From Planctomycetota bacterium (lineage in GTDB: Bacteria > Planctomycetota > UBA1135 > GCA-002686595): 52,853 bases of DNA. Under the pieces are notes generated by a model, which saw only the letters and a program-made list of their open reading frames with translations, was not told the DNA's origin and did not search any database. A program made the position numbers and the translations under genes. Below are positions 1 through 8,651 of the stretch, piece by piece (the first letter of the stretch is position 1; every line of letters begins with the position of its first letter). The stretch lies in NCBI GenBank assembly GCA_026692665.1, contig JAPLOF010000016.1, forward strand, positions 1-52,853. Direction: 5' to 3'.

Positions 1-12
1 CGTGGGCCGGAT

Positions 13-45
13 CGAAAACGGCGGAGTTGTGCCTGGCTCCGTACC
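13..45 (-). repeat. 3'-UTR repeat element, copy 1
   Basis: On the minus strand this 33-bp stretch matches positions 52787-52819 of the plus strand at 31 of 33 bases. Both copies begin GGTACGGAGCCAGG and then read ACAACTCCGCCGTT one base later. Each copy lies a few bases after the stop codon of the preceding gene (the small gene ending at 71 here, ribBA at the other end) and in the same orientation relative to it. It is therefore probably a dispersed 3'-UTR element. Its function is unknown. Confidence 0.7.
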
Positions 46-70
46 GCCCCGCCCGCCGATTACCGCCCGA

Positions 71-352
71 CTACTTCCCGACGATCGCGTCCACCGTCGC
101 CTCGATCTTCTCCGTGAGCTCCTCGGCGAACTCGTCGCCGAAGTCGTTCGCGATCACGTCGATCTCCTCGAACATGTAGCGACCGGTGGAGCGGCTGAAC
201 GGGATGCCGTACTCCCACTTGTTGCCGTCGGAAGCGTGGATGACGACCTCGACTTGGTCGTCGCCCGGCACCTGTTGGACCGTGTACTTGGTGACCTGGT
301 AGCTGGACATCGCGGGGACGAGCATACGCACCGCGGCCCGATTTCGGCTCAT
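71..352 (-). CDS. Small conserved-looking hypothetical protein, translationally coupled
   Basis: I do not recognise this protein of about 93 residues. It is acidic in its C-terminal half (EFAEELTEKIEATVDAIVGK), contains no cysteine, signal peptide or membrane segment, and looks like a compact cytosolic alpha/beta protein. The chosen ATG at 352 overlaps the stop of the upstream methyltransferase gene as ATGA, which suggests translational coupling. A GTG start three codons earlier and an internal ATG at 310 (MSSYQVTKYTVQQV) are alternatives. The 33-bp repeat element follows its stop codon. Confidence 0.7.
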   Translation of the reverse strand: MSRNRAAVRMLVPAMSSYQVTKYTVQQVPGDDQVEVVIHASDGNKWEYGIPFSRSTGRYMFEEIDVIANDFGDEFAEELTEKIEATVDAIVGK

Positions 353-1116
353 TTCTCCCACGGCTGCACCACGCGCCAGATCTCGAAGTCGTGGTACTGG
401 TGCGTGTCGAACCGCTCGACGAGGGCGTAGCCGGCCTCGGCCAGCTCGGCTTCGCGCACGCCCGCGGGCAGCTTGTGGTCCTCCGCGGGACCGACCGGCA
501 GCTTCCCGGGCTTGTACTCCAGGATCGCGAGGCGGCCGCCCGGCGCGAGCGCGCGCTGCAGCCGCCGGAAGTAGGCGACGCGGTCGCGGAGGTGGTGGTA
601 CGTGTCGCCCACGAAGACGAGATCGAGTCGGCCCGGCGGGAAGTGCGGATCGCCGTAGGAAGACAGGACGGGCACGACGTTGCGGACGTCCTGGGCTTCG
701 AGCGCGGCGCGCAGAGCGTCGAGCTGGCCCGGCTCGACGTCGCTCGCGAGCACGTACCCCTCGTGTGCCGCGCGGGCGAACGGGATCGCGAAGACACCCG
801 GGCCGCAGCCCAGGTCGCCGATGACCGAGTCCTCGGCCAGGGCGAGCTTCGCGACGACCTCGGGAACGCGCAGCTCCGCGATCCGATCGGGGCTGGCGAG
901 GCGAGAGACGTAGCGGCCGACGTCGGGATCGCCGTGCGGATCACGGTTCGTGGCCGAGGGCGCTTCGTGCTGCGCCTCGGGCTTCGTCGCGTGCGCGGCC
1001 GGCGGGGCCGCTTCGGCGGAAGGCTGCGCGGCGGGCGCGGAAGGAGCCGCCGAGCGGCAGCCGCCGACGACGCCGAGGAACACGAGGACCGGGACCGACA
1101 GCAGCGCGGAGTTCAT
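349..1116 (-). CDS. SAM-dependent methyltransferase with lipoprotein signal peptide
   Basis: This is a class I SAM-dependent methyltransferase of about 255 residues. Motif I is clear (IGDLGCGPGVFAIPFA), an acidic residue closes strand beta-2 (VLASDVEPGQLD), and later strands carry LDLVFVGDTYHHL and GRLAILEYKPG. The N-terminus MNSALLSVPVLVFLGVVGGC reads as a lipoprotein signal with Cys20 as the lipidation site. A linker rich in Ala, Pro and His follows. The start at 1116 was chosen because it places the signal at the very N-terminus; a longer reading to 1197 adds an unlikely leader. A methyltransferase fold outside the cytoplasm is odd because SAM should not be available there. The substrate is unknown. 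It overlaps the next gene by 4 bp. Confidence 0.8.
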   Translation of the reverse strand: MNSALLSVPVLVFLGVVGGCRSAAPSAPAAQPSAEAAPPAAHATKPEAQHEAPSATNRDPHGDPDVGRYVSRLASPDRIAELRVPEVVAKLALAEDSVIGDLGCGPGVFAIPFARAAHEGYVLASDVEPGQLDALRAALEAQDVRNVVPVLSSYGDPHFPPGRLDLVFVGDTYHHLRDRVAYFRRLQRALAPGGRLAILEYKPGKLPVGPAEDHKLPAGVREAELAEAGYALVERFDTHQYHDFEIWRVVQPWEK

Positions 1117-1292
1117 GTTCCGGGGAGCGTCCGCCCGGATGACGGTGCCTGTCAAGGCGCTGACTGCATCCGGCTCGGGGTCAGATGCGAACACCACCTA
1201 AGGGCCTATGTCTCGCATGACGTGGACCGTCGTGGCCTCGGGGCGGTCCGCGGACCGTGCTCGATTCGAGTCGCCCGAGGCCTGAGACCCCC

Positions 1293-1730
1293 GTGAACTC
1301 CGCGCTCGATCCGTACGTCCTGCCGGTGCACACGCTCTCCACGCTGGCGCTGTTCGGCCTGATCTGGATGGTGCAGATCGTGCACTACCCGCTGATGGCC
1401 TGGGTCGGACGCGACTCGTTCTCGGCCTGGCACGACCGCCACCTGCGCCGGATGACGTGGGTCGTGGGACCCCTGATGTTGGCCGAAGTCGCCTCGGCGC
1501 TGTGGCTGCTCGAGCGGCCGCCGGCGCACGCCGCCCCGTGGGTTCTCTGGACCGGCATCGCGCTCGTGGTGGTCGTGTGGGTCTCGACCGCGACGCTCCA
1601 GGTCCCGATGCACCGCCGTCTCGAACGCGGGTGGGACGAGCGCGCGCACCGGTTCCTCGTGCGTTCCAATTGGGTGCGCACGGTCGCCTGGACGGGCCGC
1701 GCCGGGATCGCGCTCGTTCTCGCGAGCTGA
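1293..1730 (+). CDS. Four-helix integral membrane protein, function unknown
   Basis: This hydrophobic protein of about 145 residues has roughly four membrane helices ([52 protein letters not shown] and a C-terminal [13 protein letters not shown]). A conserved-looking [17 protein letters not shown] segment follows the first helix. The pattern resembles small DUF1772-like membrane proteins, but that assignment is only by general appearance. The GTG at 1293 gives a short hydrophilic start; a GTG at 1257 is the alternative. The gene is divergent from the methyltransferase gene. Confidence 0.75.
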   Translation: MNSALDPYVLPVHTLSTLALFGLIWMVQIVHYPLMAWVGRDSFSAWHDRHLRRMTWVVGPLMLAEVASALWLLERPPAHAAPWVLWTGIALVVVVWVSTATLQVPMHRRLERGWDERAHRFLVRSNWVRTVAWTGRAGIALVLAS

Positions 1731-1960
1731 GCGGATCTCGGGCAAGGGACACGAGGCTCCGGACGTCGACCGGACAGCGCCCGCGGCGAAATGCGCACGC
1801 CGGAGCCACCGCAGGCCGCGGTCCGCGCCCCTCCACGGGTTCGAGCTTCATGGCCGTTGAATCCACGCACCGCCCCGCGAACGAACCTTCTTTCACACAC
1901 AGCGACTCGATCGCACACGCCCGGCCAGCGCATACCCGGCCAGAGAAAAGGAATCACCCC

Positions 1961-2890
1961 ATGAAGCTCATCGCACTCGCCGCCCTCGCCGCGGCCGCTC
2001 TGTTCACCCCGGCCGTCGCCCAGGACTGCTCGAAGACCTGCTCGGGCGCCACGATGGCCGGTGAAGGCCGCGGCAGCGACATCGTCTCGACCGCGCTCGC
2101 GGCCGGGAACTTCAAGACGCTCGCCACGGCCCTCGGAGCGGCCGGGCTCGTGGACACGCTGAAGGGCGAAGGCCCGTTCACCGTTTTCGCGCCCACGGAC
2201 GAGGCGTTCGCCAAGGTTCCGCGCGAGGTGCTCGCCGACCTGCTCAAGCCCGAGAACAAGGCCAAGCTCGTCGACGTCCTGACCTACCACGTCGTCGCCG
2301 GCAAGGTGCTGGCCGCTGACGTCGTGAAGCTCAAGTCCGCCGGGACGGTCAACGGCCAGCGCGTCGACATCCGCGTGGTCGAGGGCACGGTCTCCATCGA
2401 CGGCGCGAAGGTGACCAAGACGGACATCCAGTGCTCGAACGGCGTGATCCACGTGATCGACTCGGTCATCCTGCCCAGCTCGATGAACCTCGTCGAGACG
2501 GCCTCGCGCGCCGGCACGTTCAAGACGCTGCTCGCCGCGGCGACGGCCGCTGGGCTGGCGGAAACGCTGATGAAGGACGGCCCGTTCACGATCCTCGCGC
2601 CGACCGACGAAGCCTTCGCGAAGCTGCCGGCCGGCACGGTCGAGTCCCTCCTGAAGCCGGAGAACAAGGAGAAGCTCGCGAACATCCTGAAGCTCCACGT
2701 GATCTCGGGCCGCGTCTTCGCCGATCAAGTCGTCAAGATGACGGAAGCCCCGACCCTCGCGGGCCGCAAGCTGACGATCGTCGCGAACCGTGACGGCGTC
2801 ACGATCGGCGGAGCGAAGGTCACCGCGACGGACATCGACGCGAAGAACGGCGTCATCCACGTGATCGACACGGTCATCCTGCCGGGCTGA
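1961..2890 (+). CDS. Secreted protein with two fasciclin (FAS1) domains
   Basis: This 309-residue protein has a signal peptide ([21 protein letters not shown], cleavage after Ala-Gln) and two tandem FAS1 domains at about residues 40-170 and 175-309. Each repeat carries the family signatures: [17 protein letters not shown] then [15 protein letters not shown] in the first, [17 protein letters not shown] then [15 protein letters not shown] in the second. Both end in [13 protein letters not shown]. FAS1 domains act in adhesion or extracellular matrix. The two repeats are alike enough to suggest duplication. The ATG has a purine-rich ribosome site (AAAAGGAA at about 1946-1953). A strong hairpin follows the stop, so the gene is probably monocistronic. 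Confidence 0.95.
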   Translation: MKLIALAALAAAALFTPAVAQDCSKTCSGATMAGEGRGSDIVSTALAAGNFKTLATALGAAGLVDTLKGEGPFTVFAPTDEAFAKVPREVLADLLKPENKAKLVDVLTYHVVAGKVLAADVVKLKSAGTVNGQRVDIRVVEGTVSIDGAKVTKTDIQCSNGVIHVIDSVILPSSMNLVETASRAGTFKTLLAAATAAGLAETLMKDGPFTILAPTDEAFAKLPAGTVESLLKPENKEKLANILKLHVISGRVFADQVVKMTEAPTLAGRKLTIVANRDGVTIGGAKVTATDIDAKNGVIHVIDTVILPG

Positions 2891-2913
2891 TCCTCGAGTT
2901 CAATGCAATAGGC

Positions 2914-2941
2914 GCGCGGGGTCCCATGCGGGGCCCCGCGC
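2914..2941 (+). terminator. Hairpin terminator after the fasciclin gene
   Basis: A 12-bp stem (GCGCGGGG plus UCCC pairing with GGGG plus CCCCGCGC, including one U-G pair) closes an ATGC loop 24 bases after the stop codon. A T-containing stretch (CTCCATTTCT) follows. It fits an intrinsic terminator, though the T run is weak. Confidence 0.6.
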
Positions 2942-3115
2942 TCCATTTCTGGCCATCCCTTCCCGCGGAATCGAGCGCGGCGGCCTGGGAATCCCGACCG
3001 TTCTCTCCCTTGCGATCTCAGCACGTCGACTTCGGATCGAGCCGAAGCACGGTCGATACCCCTCATGCTCGCGCGTGGCAGACACGGCGCGGCAGGGGAA
3101 ACAGGGGGAGAGATC

Positions 3116-4807
3116 ATGGATCGCAGGACGATCCACAGGGACGCGCCCGCAGAAGCGCGTTCCGGGTGGAAAATCTGTCAGGGCGCGGCGGCCATCGCCA
3201 TCGCCGGACTCGCGGGATGCGGCGGAGGAGGCAGCAGCGGCGGCGGGGATTCACTCCCGCCCATCACCGCGACGGCGGACGTGCCCGCCAGCGACGCCGA
3301 CGCGTCGCGATTCCTGACGCAGGCGACGTTCGGGCCGCGGCGTTCCGACATCGCGCTGTTGAACGCCAACGGCTTCACCGGCTGGATCGAGTGGCAGAAG
3401 ATCCTGCCGATCTCCCTCCAAAGGCCCGGCCTCGAAGCGCTGGACGTCACCGGAGACGTGTACCAGCAGCACCGCGTCTACTCGTGGTGGCGCAACGCGG
3501 TCGTGGGGCCCGACCAGCTACGACAACGGATGGCATTCGCGCTCTCGCAGATCTTCGTGGTCTCCGACGTCGCGGGTTCCCTGGGCAACGATCCGATCGG
3601 GATGGCGGAGTACTACGACATCCTCACGCGCAACGCGCTCGGCAACTACCGCGAGCTGCTCGAGCAGGTGACGTTGAGCCCGGTGATGGGCCGCTATCTG
3701 AGCATGCTCGGCAACGAGAAGGCCGACCCGGTCCACAACATCCGGCCGGACGAGAACTACGCCCGCGAGGTGATGCAGCTCTTCACGATCGGGCTGTACG
3801 AGCTGAATCCGGACGGCACCCGCCAACTCGACGGGAGCGGCGATCCGATCCCGACCTACGACCAGGCCGACATCGAGAACTTCGCGCGCGTCTTCACCGG
3901 GTGGACCTACGCGGATGCGGACAGCTGGCACTGGCCCGACGAGAACTACCGGCCGATGCAACCGTGGCTCGGGTACCACGACACGGGCGCGAAAACGCTG
4001 CTGAATGGGCTCGTGCTGTCCTCGAACCAGACGCCGCTCGAGGATCTCGAAGCGGCGCTCGACAACCTGTTCCTGCATCAGAACGTGGGACCGTTCATCA
4101 GCCGCCTGCTGATCCAGCGCCTCGTGACGAGCAATCCGAGCCCCGAGTACGTCGGCCGTGTCGCCGAGGTCTTCGCGGACGACGGGACGGGCGAGCGCGG
4201 TGACCTCTTCGAGGTCGCGAAGGCGATCCTGCTCGACGACGAAGCGCGCAACGGGCACACGAACGACCCGGTGAACTTCGGGAAGCTCAAGGAGCCCTTG
4301 TTGCGCCAGACCGCGCTGTGGCGTGCTTTCCAGGCGTCCAGCACGCTCGGCACGTACCAGGACGGTTGGCCCGAAGGCCCGTGGGGGCAGGCTCCGTTGC
4401 GCTCGCCATCGGTCTTCAACTTCTACTCGCCCTCGTACCGGCCACCGGGCGAGATGCTCGACAACGGCCTGTTCGGACCCGAGTTCCAGATCACGACGCA
4501 CACGCTGATCACGTCCGGAACGAACCGCCTGCACGATCTCGTGCTGTGGCTGAACGACGGCAACACGAGCGTCGACAGCGACGACGTGGTCATCCACACG
4601 GCCTACGAGCGCTCGCTGGCGAACGATCCCGTCGCGCTCGTCGACCACCTGAACCTGCTCCTGATGGGCGGTCAGATGTCGAGCTGGATGCACGACGTCG
4701 TCGTCGATCGTGCCTCGCACGTCTCGATGGCCGATGGGGGATACGACCGGGTCACCGAGGCGGTCTACCTGATCGTCACGTCGCCGGAAGGGGCGGTGCA
4801 ACGATGA
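3116..4807 (+). CDS. DUF1800 family lipoprotein
   Basis: This 563-residue protein belongs to the DUF1800 family, which is typical of planctomycetes and other bacteria and is regularly paired with a DUF1501 protein. Family-like segments visible are DASRFLTQATFGPRRSDIAL, LRQRMAFALSQIFVVSD, YYDILTRNALGNYRELLEQV, DENYAREVMQLFTIGLYELN and PSVFNFYSPSYRPPGE. The N-terminus ends in IAGLAGC with Cys35 as a lipobox cysteine, followed by a Gly/Ser linker. The ATG at 3116 follows a GGGGGAGAG ribosome site at 3104-3112; an upstream in-frame ATG at 3065 lacks one. The stop overlaps a possible start of the next gene. The biochemical role of the family is not established; a role in export or surface display is only suggested by its context. 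Confidence 0.93.
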   Translation: MDRRTIHRDAPAEARSGWKICQGAAAIAIAGLAGCGGGGSSGGGDSLPPITATADVPASDADASRFLTQATFGPRRSDIALLNANGFTGWIEWQKILPISLQRPGLEALDVTGDVYQQHRVYSWWRNAVVGPDQLRQRMAFALSQIFVVSDVAGSLGNDPIGMAEYYDILTRNALGNYRELLEQVTLSPVMGRYLSMLGNEKADPVHNIRPDENYAREVMQLFTIGLYELNPDGTRQLDGSGDPIPTYDQADIENFARVFTGWTYADADSWHWPDENYRPMQPWLGYHDTGAKTLLNGLVLSSNQTPLEDLEAALDNLFLHQNVGPFISRLLIQRLVTSNPSPEYVGRVAEVFADDGTGERGDLFEVAKAILLDDEARNGHTNDPVNFGKLKEPLLRQTALWRAFQASSTLGTYQDGWPEGPWGQAPLRSPSVFNFYSPSYRPPGEMLDNGLFGPEFQITTHTLITSGTNRLHDLVLWLNDGNTSVDSDDVVIHTAYERSLANDPVALVDHLNLLLMGGQMSSWMHDVVVDRASHVSMADGGYDRVTEAVYLIVTSPEGAVQR

Positions 4808-4820
4808 GAGGTCCGAAAGC

Positions 4821-4827
4821 AGGAGGG
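4821..4827 (+). promoter_or_regulatory. Strong ribosome binding site setting the DUF1501 start
   Basis: AGGAGGG lies six bases before the ATG at 4834. It is the best Shine-Dalgarno match in the window and favours 4834 over the ATG at 4804 that overlaps the upstream stop codon. Confidence 0.75.
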
Positions 4828-4833
4828 TGTCAC

Positions 4834-6189
4834 ATGGGTCTGGGCGACAAGGGCGTCTCGCGCCGGGGGCTCTTGCAGCTCGGTGCCGGCGCGGCGGGTC
4901 TGTACGCGATGCGGGACCTGGCGATGGTCTCGAGTTTCGGAGCACCGGTCGGCGGCGGATATCGAGCGCTCGTCTGCGTGTTCCTGTACGGCGGCAACGA
5001 CTCGTTCAACCTGCTGGTGCCGACCAGCACGGCGCGCTACGCGGAGTACCTCGCCGCGCGCCAGAACCTGGCGGTTCCGGTCGAAGACCTGCTGCCCATC
5101 GCGCCGACCACGAGCGACGGGATCACGTACGGGATCCACCCGTCGTGTCCGGAGCTGCGCACGTTGTTCGACGCCGGGCAGTTGGCGATCGTGCGCAACG
5201 TCGGGACTCTCATCGCGCCGCTCACCAAGGCGCAGTACCAGTCCGGGAGCTCGGCGGTGCCGCCACAGCTCTTCTCGCACTCCGACCAGCAGTTCCAGTG
5301 GCAGACCGGCGTTTCCGGTTCGGTCGAGAACGTGGGCTGGGGCGGGCGCGTCGCGGACGTCGCCGGCAACCTGAACCTGGGCTCGCAGGTCGCGATGAAC
5401 ATGTCGCTGTCCGGCTCGAACACGTTCCAGGTCGGTCACGACACCTTGCCCTACAACCTGGGCACGAATGGGGCGATCCAGCTCAACGGCCTATTCCAGA
5501 ACTGGAACCAGGATCGCACCGCGGCGTTCGAGACTCTGCTCGACGCGCCGCACTCGAACCGGCTCGTGCGTCAGTTCGCGGGAATCCAGCGCCAGGCGAT
5601 CGACGTGCAGGGCGTCGTCACGAGCGCACTCGCATCGGCGGCGCCGCTCACGACGGTCTTCCCGAACTCGGGGCTCGGGAAACAGCTCAAAATGGTCGCT
5701 CGGATGATCGCGATCCGCGCGAACCTCTCGGCATCGCGTCAGGTGTTCTTCGTCTCGCGCGGAGGTTTCGACACGCACGACGACCAGGAACAGGACCAGC
5801 CCGGCCTCTACGCCGACATCAGCCAGTGCCTGGCCGCGTTCCAGGCCGCGATGGTCGAGCTCGGCATCGCCGACTCGGTGACCGCGTTCACGGGCTCGGA
5901 CTTCGGTCGCACGCTCACGAGCAACGGTGACGGCTCGGACCACGGCTGGGGCAGCCACCACCTCGTCCTGGGCGGCGGCGTCCGCGGCGGCGATCTCTAC
6001 GGGACCATGCCGAGCTTCCAGATGGGCGGCCCGGACGACGTCGGCGGCGGCCGTCTGCTGCCCACGACTTCCGTGGACCAGTATTCGGCCACGCTGGCGC
6101 GCTGGTACGGCCTGACGGGGCCTCAGATCACCAGCGTGTTCCCGAACGTCGGGAACTTCGCGACCTCGGACCTCGGGTTCCTGACCTGA
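4834..6189 (+). CDS. DUF1501 family secreted protein (Tat-type signal)
   Basis: This 451-residue protein is a DUF1501 family member, a relative of the alkaline phosphatase/sulfatase fold. The N-terminus has a twin-arginine style signal, VSRRGLLQLGAGAAGLYA. Family segments include ALVCVFLYGGNDSFNLLVP, GRVADVAGNLN, FVSRGGFDTHDDQEQDQPGLY, TAFTGSDFGRTLTSNGDGSDHGWGSHHLVLGG (read in parts) and YSATLARWYGLT near the end. The D-H-G-W-G-S-H-H segment is the usual metal-binding stretch. It is almost certainly co-transcribed with the DUF1800 gene upstream (27-bp gap). A hairpin follows its stop. Confidence 0.93.
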   Translation: MGLGDKGVSRRGLLQLGAGAAGLYAMRDLAMVSSFGAPVGGGYRALVCVFLYGGNDSFNLLVPTSTARYAEYLAARQNLAVPVEDLLPIAPTTSDGITYGIHPSCPELRTLFDAGQLAIVRNVGTLIAPLTKAQYQSGSSAVPPQLFSHSDQQFQWQTGVSGSVENVGWGGRVADVAGNLNLGSQVAMNMSLSGSNTFQVGHDTLPYNLGTNGAIQLNGLFQNWNQDRTAAFETLLDAPHSNRLVRQFAGIQRQAIDVQGVVTSALASAAPLTTVFPNSGLGKQLKMVARMIAIRANLSASRQVFFVSRGGFDTHDDQEQDQPGLYADISQCLAAFQAAMVELGIADSVTAFTGSDFGRTLTSNGDGSDHGWGSHHLVLGGGVRGGDLYGTMPSFQMGGPDDVGGGRLLPTTSVDQYSATLARWYGLTGPQITSVFPNVGNFATSDLGFLT

Positions 6190-6247
6190 GACAGGCGCGC
6201 TCGCTGCGCGCGCTGACGATCCGCGCCGCGCGCGGGCCGAAATGCGA

Positions 6248-6273
6248 GGAGGCCGGGTGGGAACCCGGCCTCC
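6248..6273. terminator. Bidirectional hairpin between convergent genes
   Basis: A perfect 11-bp inverted repeat (GGAGGCCGGGT / ACCCGGCCTCC) with a GGGA loop lies between the end of the DUF1501 gene and the end of the convergent PilZ gene. It can serve both strands. The T-rich tail is poor (GTCGTTCGT on the plus strand). The rest of 6190-6337 shows no gene. Confidence 0.65.
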
Positions 6274-6337
6274 GTCGTTCGTGATCCGTCGATCTGCCGG
6301 GCACGCGTTCCGCGCCAGGCAGCTCGTAGGTTGCTCC

Positions 6338-7144
6338 TCAGCCCGCGCGCTTGGGCTGCTGGGCCATCGCCTCGTTGAACTTGGCGATGCTCTTCTGGCG
6401 CTCGTCGATGTAGCGCTGCAGGGCGGCGGCGTAGCGCTCGATCCCGCCGTTGGCCTCGAACTCGAGGCCGATCAGCACGTTCTTGGTGAAGGTCTTGATG
6501 CCGACCACGCGGGCGCGGCAGGCGATCGGCAGCGGCGCACCGGGCAGGGTGAGCGCCAGTTCGACGCGGCACTTCTCCTTCAGGCCCGCGACCTGGTCCA
6601 TCGTCGCGAGGATGCCGACACCGCCCATCGAGATGTCGTGGACGCGGGCCTGCATCTCGCCGTCGCTCCACTTCAGGACTCCCATGACCTTCGTGGCGAA
6701 GTCCGGCATCACGCGCGCGGTTCGACGACGGTTGAACCACCGGGCGTAGAAGGAATCGACCTGTTGCACGACCTCGGCGATGCTCTCGAAGCGCATGCCG
6801 TAGCGGACGGAGCCTCCCACGTGGGAGACGCTCACGACCACGGCCGCGGCCTCGATCCCCTTGGCGCGGCCCACGTGCTGCACGCGCACGCGCAGCTTGG
6901 CCCCTTCGACGATCTCGATGTTCTTCGCCAGCGGGACCAGGATCCCCACGCCGCCGACGGACAGGTCCGCGCACTCGCCCACGGCCTTGCGACCGTCGGC
7001 GCACAGGATCGTGGCCTCGAGCTGCGTTCCCGCCTGCTTCTGCACGCGGTACTGGCGACGGCCGTCGCGTCCTCCCGCCCCAGTACGGGGACGAGGCGTC
7101 TCGGACGGGTTCGGCTTGGGCTGGTCGTTCAGGGGGATCGCCAT
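6338..7144 (-). CDS. Protein with two PilZ domains
   Basis: This 268-residue cytosolic protein carries two PilZ-like domains. The first has DGRRQYRVQ followed by ECADLSVGGVGILVP, the second NRRRTARVMPDF followed by ARVHDISMGGVGILATM. PilZ domains bind cyclic di-GMP through an RxxxR motif and a D/NxSxxG motif, and both parts are present twice here: R-R-Q-Y-R with D-L-S-V-G-G, and R-R-R-T-A-R with D-I-S-M-G-G. It is probably a c-di-GMP-responsive effector. The output partner is not evident; the divergent neighbour is an unrelated lipoprotein gene. The ATG at 7144 has no obvious ribosome site. Confidence 0.9.
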   Translation of the reverse strand: MAIPLNDQPKPNPSETPRPRTGAGGRDGRRQYRVQKQAGTQLEATILCADGRKAVGECADLSVGGVGILVPLAKNIEIVEGAKLRVRVQHVGRAKGIEAAAVVVSVSHVGGSVRYGMRFESIAEVVQQVDSFYARWFNRRRTARVMPDFATKVMGVLKWSDGEMQARVHDISMGGVGILATMDQVAGLKEKCRVELALTLPGAPLPIACRARVVGIKTFTKNVLIGLEFEANGGIERYAAALQRYIDERQKSIAKFNEAMAQQPKRAG

Positions 7145-7277
7145 GTGCGCTTGGGGGAGTGTCTGGGGTGCGGAATCACCACTCCGGGTTCCCTGATCGG
7201 CCCGAAGGCGGCCGGCACGATAGGGCTGCACGGGATTCCGCGCCGACGTCGGCCTTGTCACACTGCGGGGCGGACGC

Positions 7278-8651
7278 ATGAAGCCTTCGACCCACAACCC
7301 GACGCAGATCGCCTGCGCGGCGCTGGCGGTATTCCTTTCCGGATGCTCGTCCCTGCGCGCCGGCGCCCCGCCGCTGCGTGTGCCGGCGCTGGCCGTCGAA
7401 GCGCGACACCAGCTGGGTTCGTCCCTGACCGGCCCTTTGGCGGCCCCCGTGCCCGCCGATTCAGCCGCGCCCTTCGGCGTCCGCCAGCGCGGGCTGTGGG
7501 TCGAGGCGCCGATCCCCGTCGGGCAGACGCTCGACCGGTTCGTCGGCCTCGTGATCGGCCCCGCGGACTCCGATCCGCTGCGGCCCGTCCCGCGGCGCGC
7601 CGGCAGTGTCGGATTCGTGCGCGGCCCCGAGGCGACCGAGCTGGTCCGCTCGCTCGCGCAGGGCGGATACGGACGGACGACGCAGGCCTGGGAGGAACAG
7701 GGCACTCTGAGTCCAGGCACGACGTTCCGGTTGAAGGCCAGCACGGCCGACGGGACCGGGGACAGCGTGTCGTTCCTCCTCGATGCATCGCGTGCGGGCG
7801 AGCCTCTCGAAGCGCGCATCGCGCTCCAACTCGGGCTGCGTGGCGACTCCGAGGGCGAGAAGGTCCTCCTGGCCGAGCCGCTCCGACCCGCGGACGGGCC
7901 GATCGCGTTCGTGTTCCAGCGCGCGGCCCGCGAGGACGAGCCTTCGGCGCTCGTCGTCCTCGTCGAAGCCACCACGGACGCAGCCGGGGGCGACGACTCC
8001 TCCAGCACGCGTGGGGAGTTCGAAGCGTCGGCGGCCGCAGCCTCCGAACGCAGCCGCGAGATCACGCGCTCGGAGGAAGAGCGGCGCGAGATCCGCGGCG
8101 TTCTCTCCGATCTCGACCGACCTCTGGAACGCCGCGCACGGCTCGTTTTCCTGGCGAGCTCGTGCGGCGCGCCCTTGGCTCTCGACATCGCGCTCATCGC
8201 GCAGGACGCCGATCTCGCCGAGTTGGCGACGGCCGTCCGGGCTGCGATCCCCGAGAACGCGGACCGTGCCGCCGCGGCATGGCCGATCGAGCGCGCCGCG
8301 TGGATCCTCCTCGGCCAAAAGGCCGCCGCCGGCGCGATCGCGCCGGAGCTGTCGGGCGTGTTGGCGCGTCAGGGCGGGGAAGCGGCGCGCTTCCCCGGCG
8401 CGATCGAGGATCTCGTCCACGGCCTGCGCGACGTGCAGGGACTGACGCAGCGGCTGGTCGCCGAGAACCGCATCCTGCTCGAGGACGCGTCGCCGTCCTC
8501 CCGCCTGCGCGCCTACGACTGGCTCGCGGCCCGCGGCCTGGCGCCGACCGGATACGACCCGTTCGGGTCGCTCGCCGATCGGCGAGCCGCGCTGCGGAAG
8601 CTCGCGGAGGCGGAGGAAGCCGCGGCCCAGTCCGCAGGAAAGCCGCGATGA
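7278..8651 (+). CDS. Lipoprotein of unknown function
   Basis: I do not recognise this 457-residue protein. It starts with a clear lipoprotein signal (IACAALAVFLSGCSSL, lipobox cysteine at residue 23). The middle is rich in beta-like segments (GLWVEAPIPVGQTLDRFVGLVI, read in parts). The C-terminal half is helical and Ala/Arg rich, with SSRLRAYDWLAARGLAP near the end, and resembles HEAT-type helical material. Its stop codon overlaps the ATG of the DUF748-type gene (ATGA), so the two are probably translated together and may act together in the cell envelope. Confidence 0.8.
   Translation: MKPSTHNPTQIACAALAVFLSGCSSLRAGAPPLRVPALAVEARHQLGSSLTGPLAAPVPADSAAPFGVRQRGLWVEAPIPVGQTLDRFVGLVIGPADSDPLRPVPRRAGSVGFVRGPEATELVRSLAQGGYGRTTQAWEEQGTLSPGTTFRLKASTADGTGDSVSFLLDASRAGEPLEARIALQLGLRGDSEGEKVLLAEPLRPADGPIAFVFQRAAREDEPSALVVLVEATTDAAGGDDSSSTRGEFEASAAAASERSREITRSEEERREIRGVLSDLDRPLERRARLVFLASSCGAPLALDIALIAQDADLAELATAVRAAIPENADRAAAAWPIERAAWILLGQKAAAGAIAPELSGVLARQGGEAARFPGAIEDLVHGLRDVQGLTQRLVAENRILLEDASPSSRLRAYDWLAARGLAPTGYDPFGSLADRRAALRKLAEAEEAAAQSAGKPR

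Noticed and set aside
4804..4833. Earlier ATG for the DUF1501 gene overlapping the DUF1800 stop
   Set aside because: The AGGAGGG site is positioned for the ATG at 4834, where the Tat-like signal also starts at a normal distance.
6242..8647. N-terminal extension of the DUF748-type reading frame
   Set aside because: The open frame upstream of 8648 covers the PilZ and lipoprotein genes in other frames; the ATGA overlap and membrane helix place the start at 8648.
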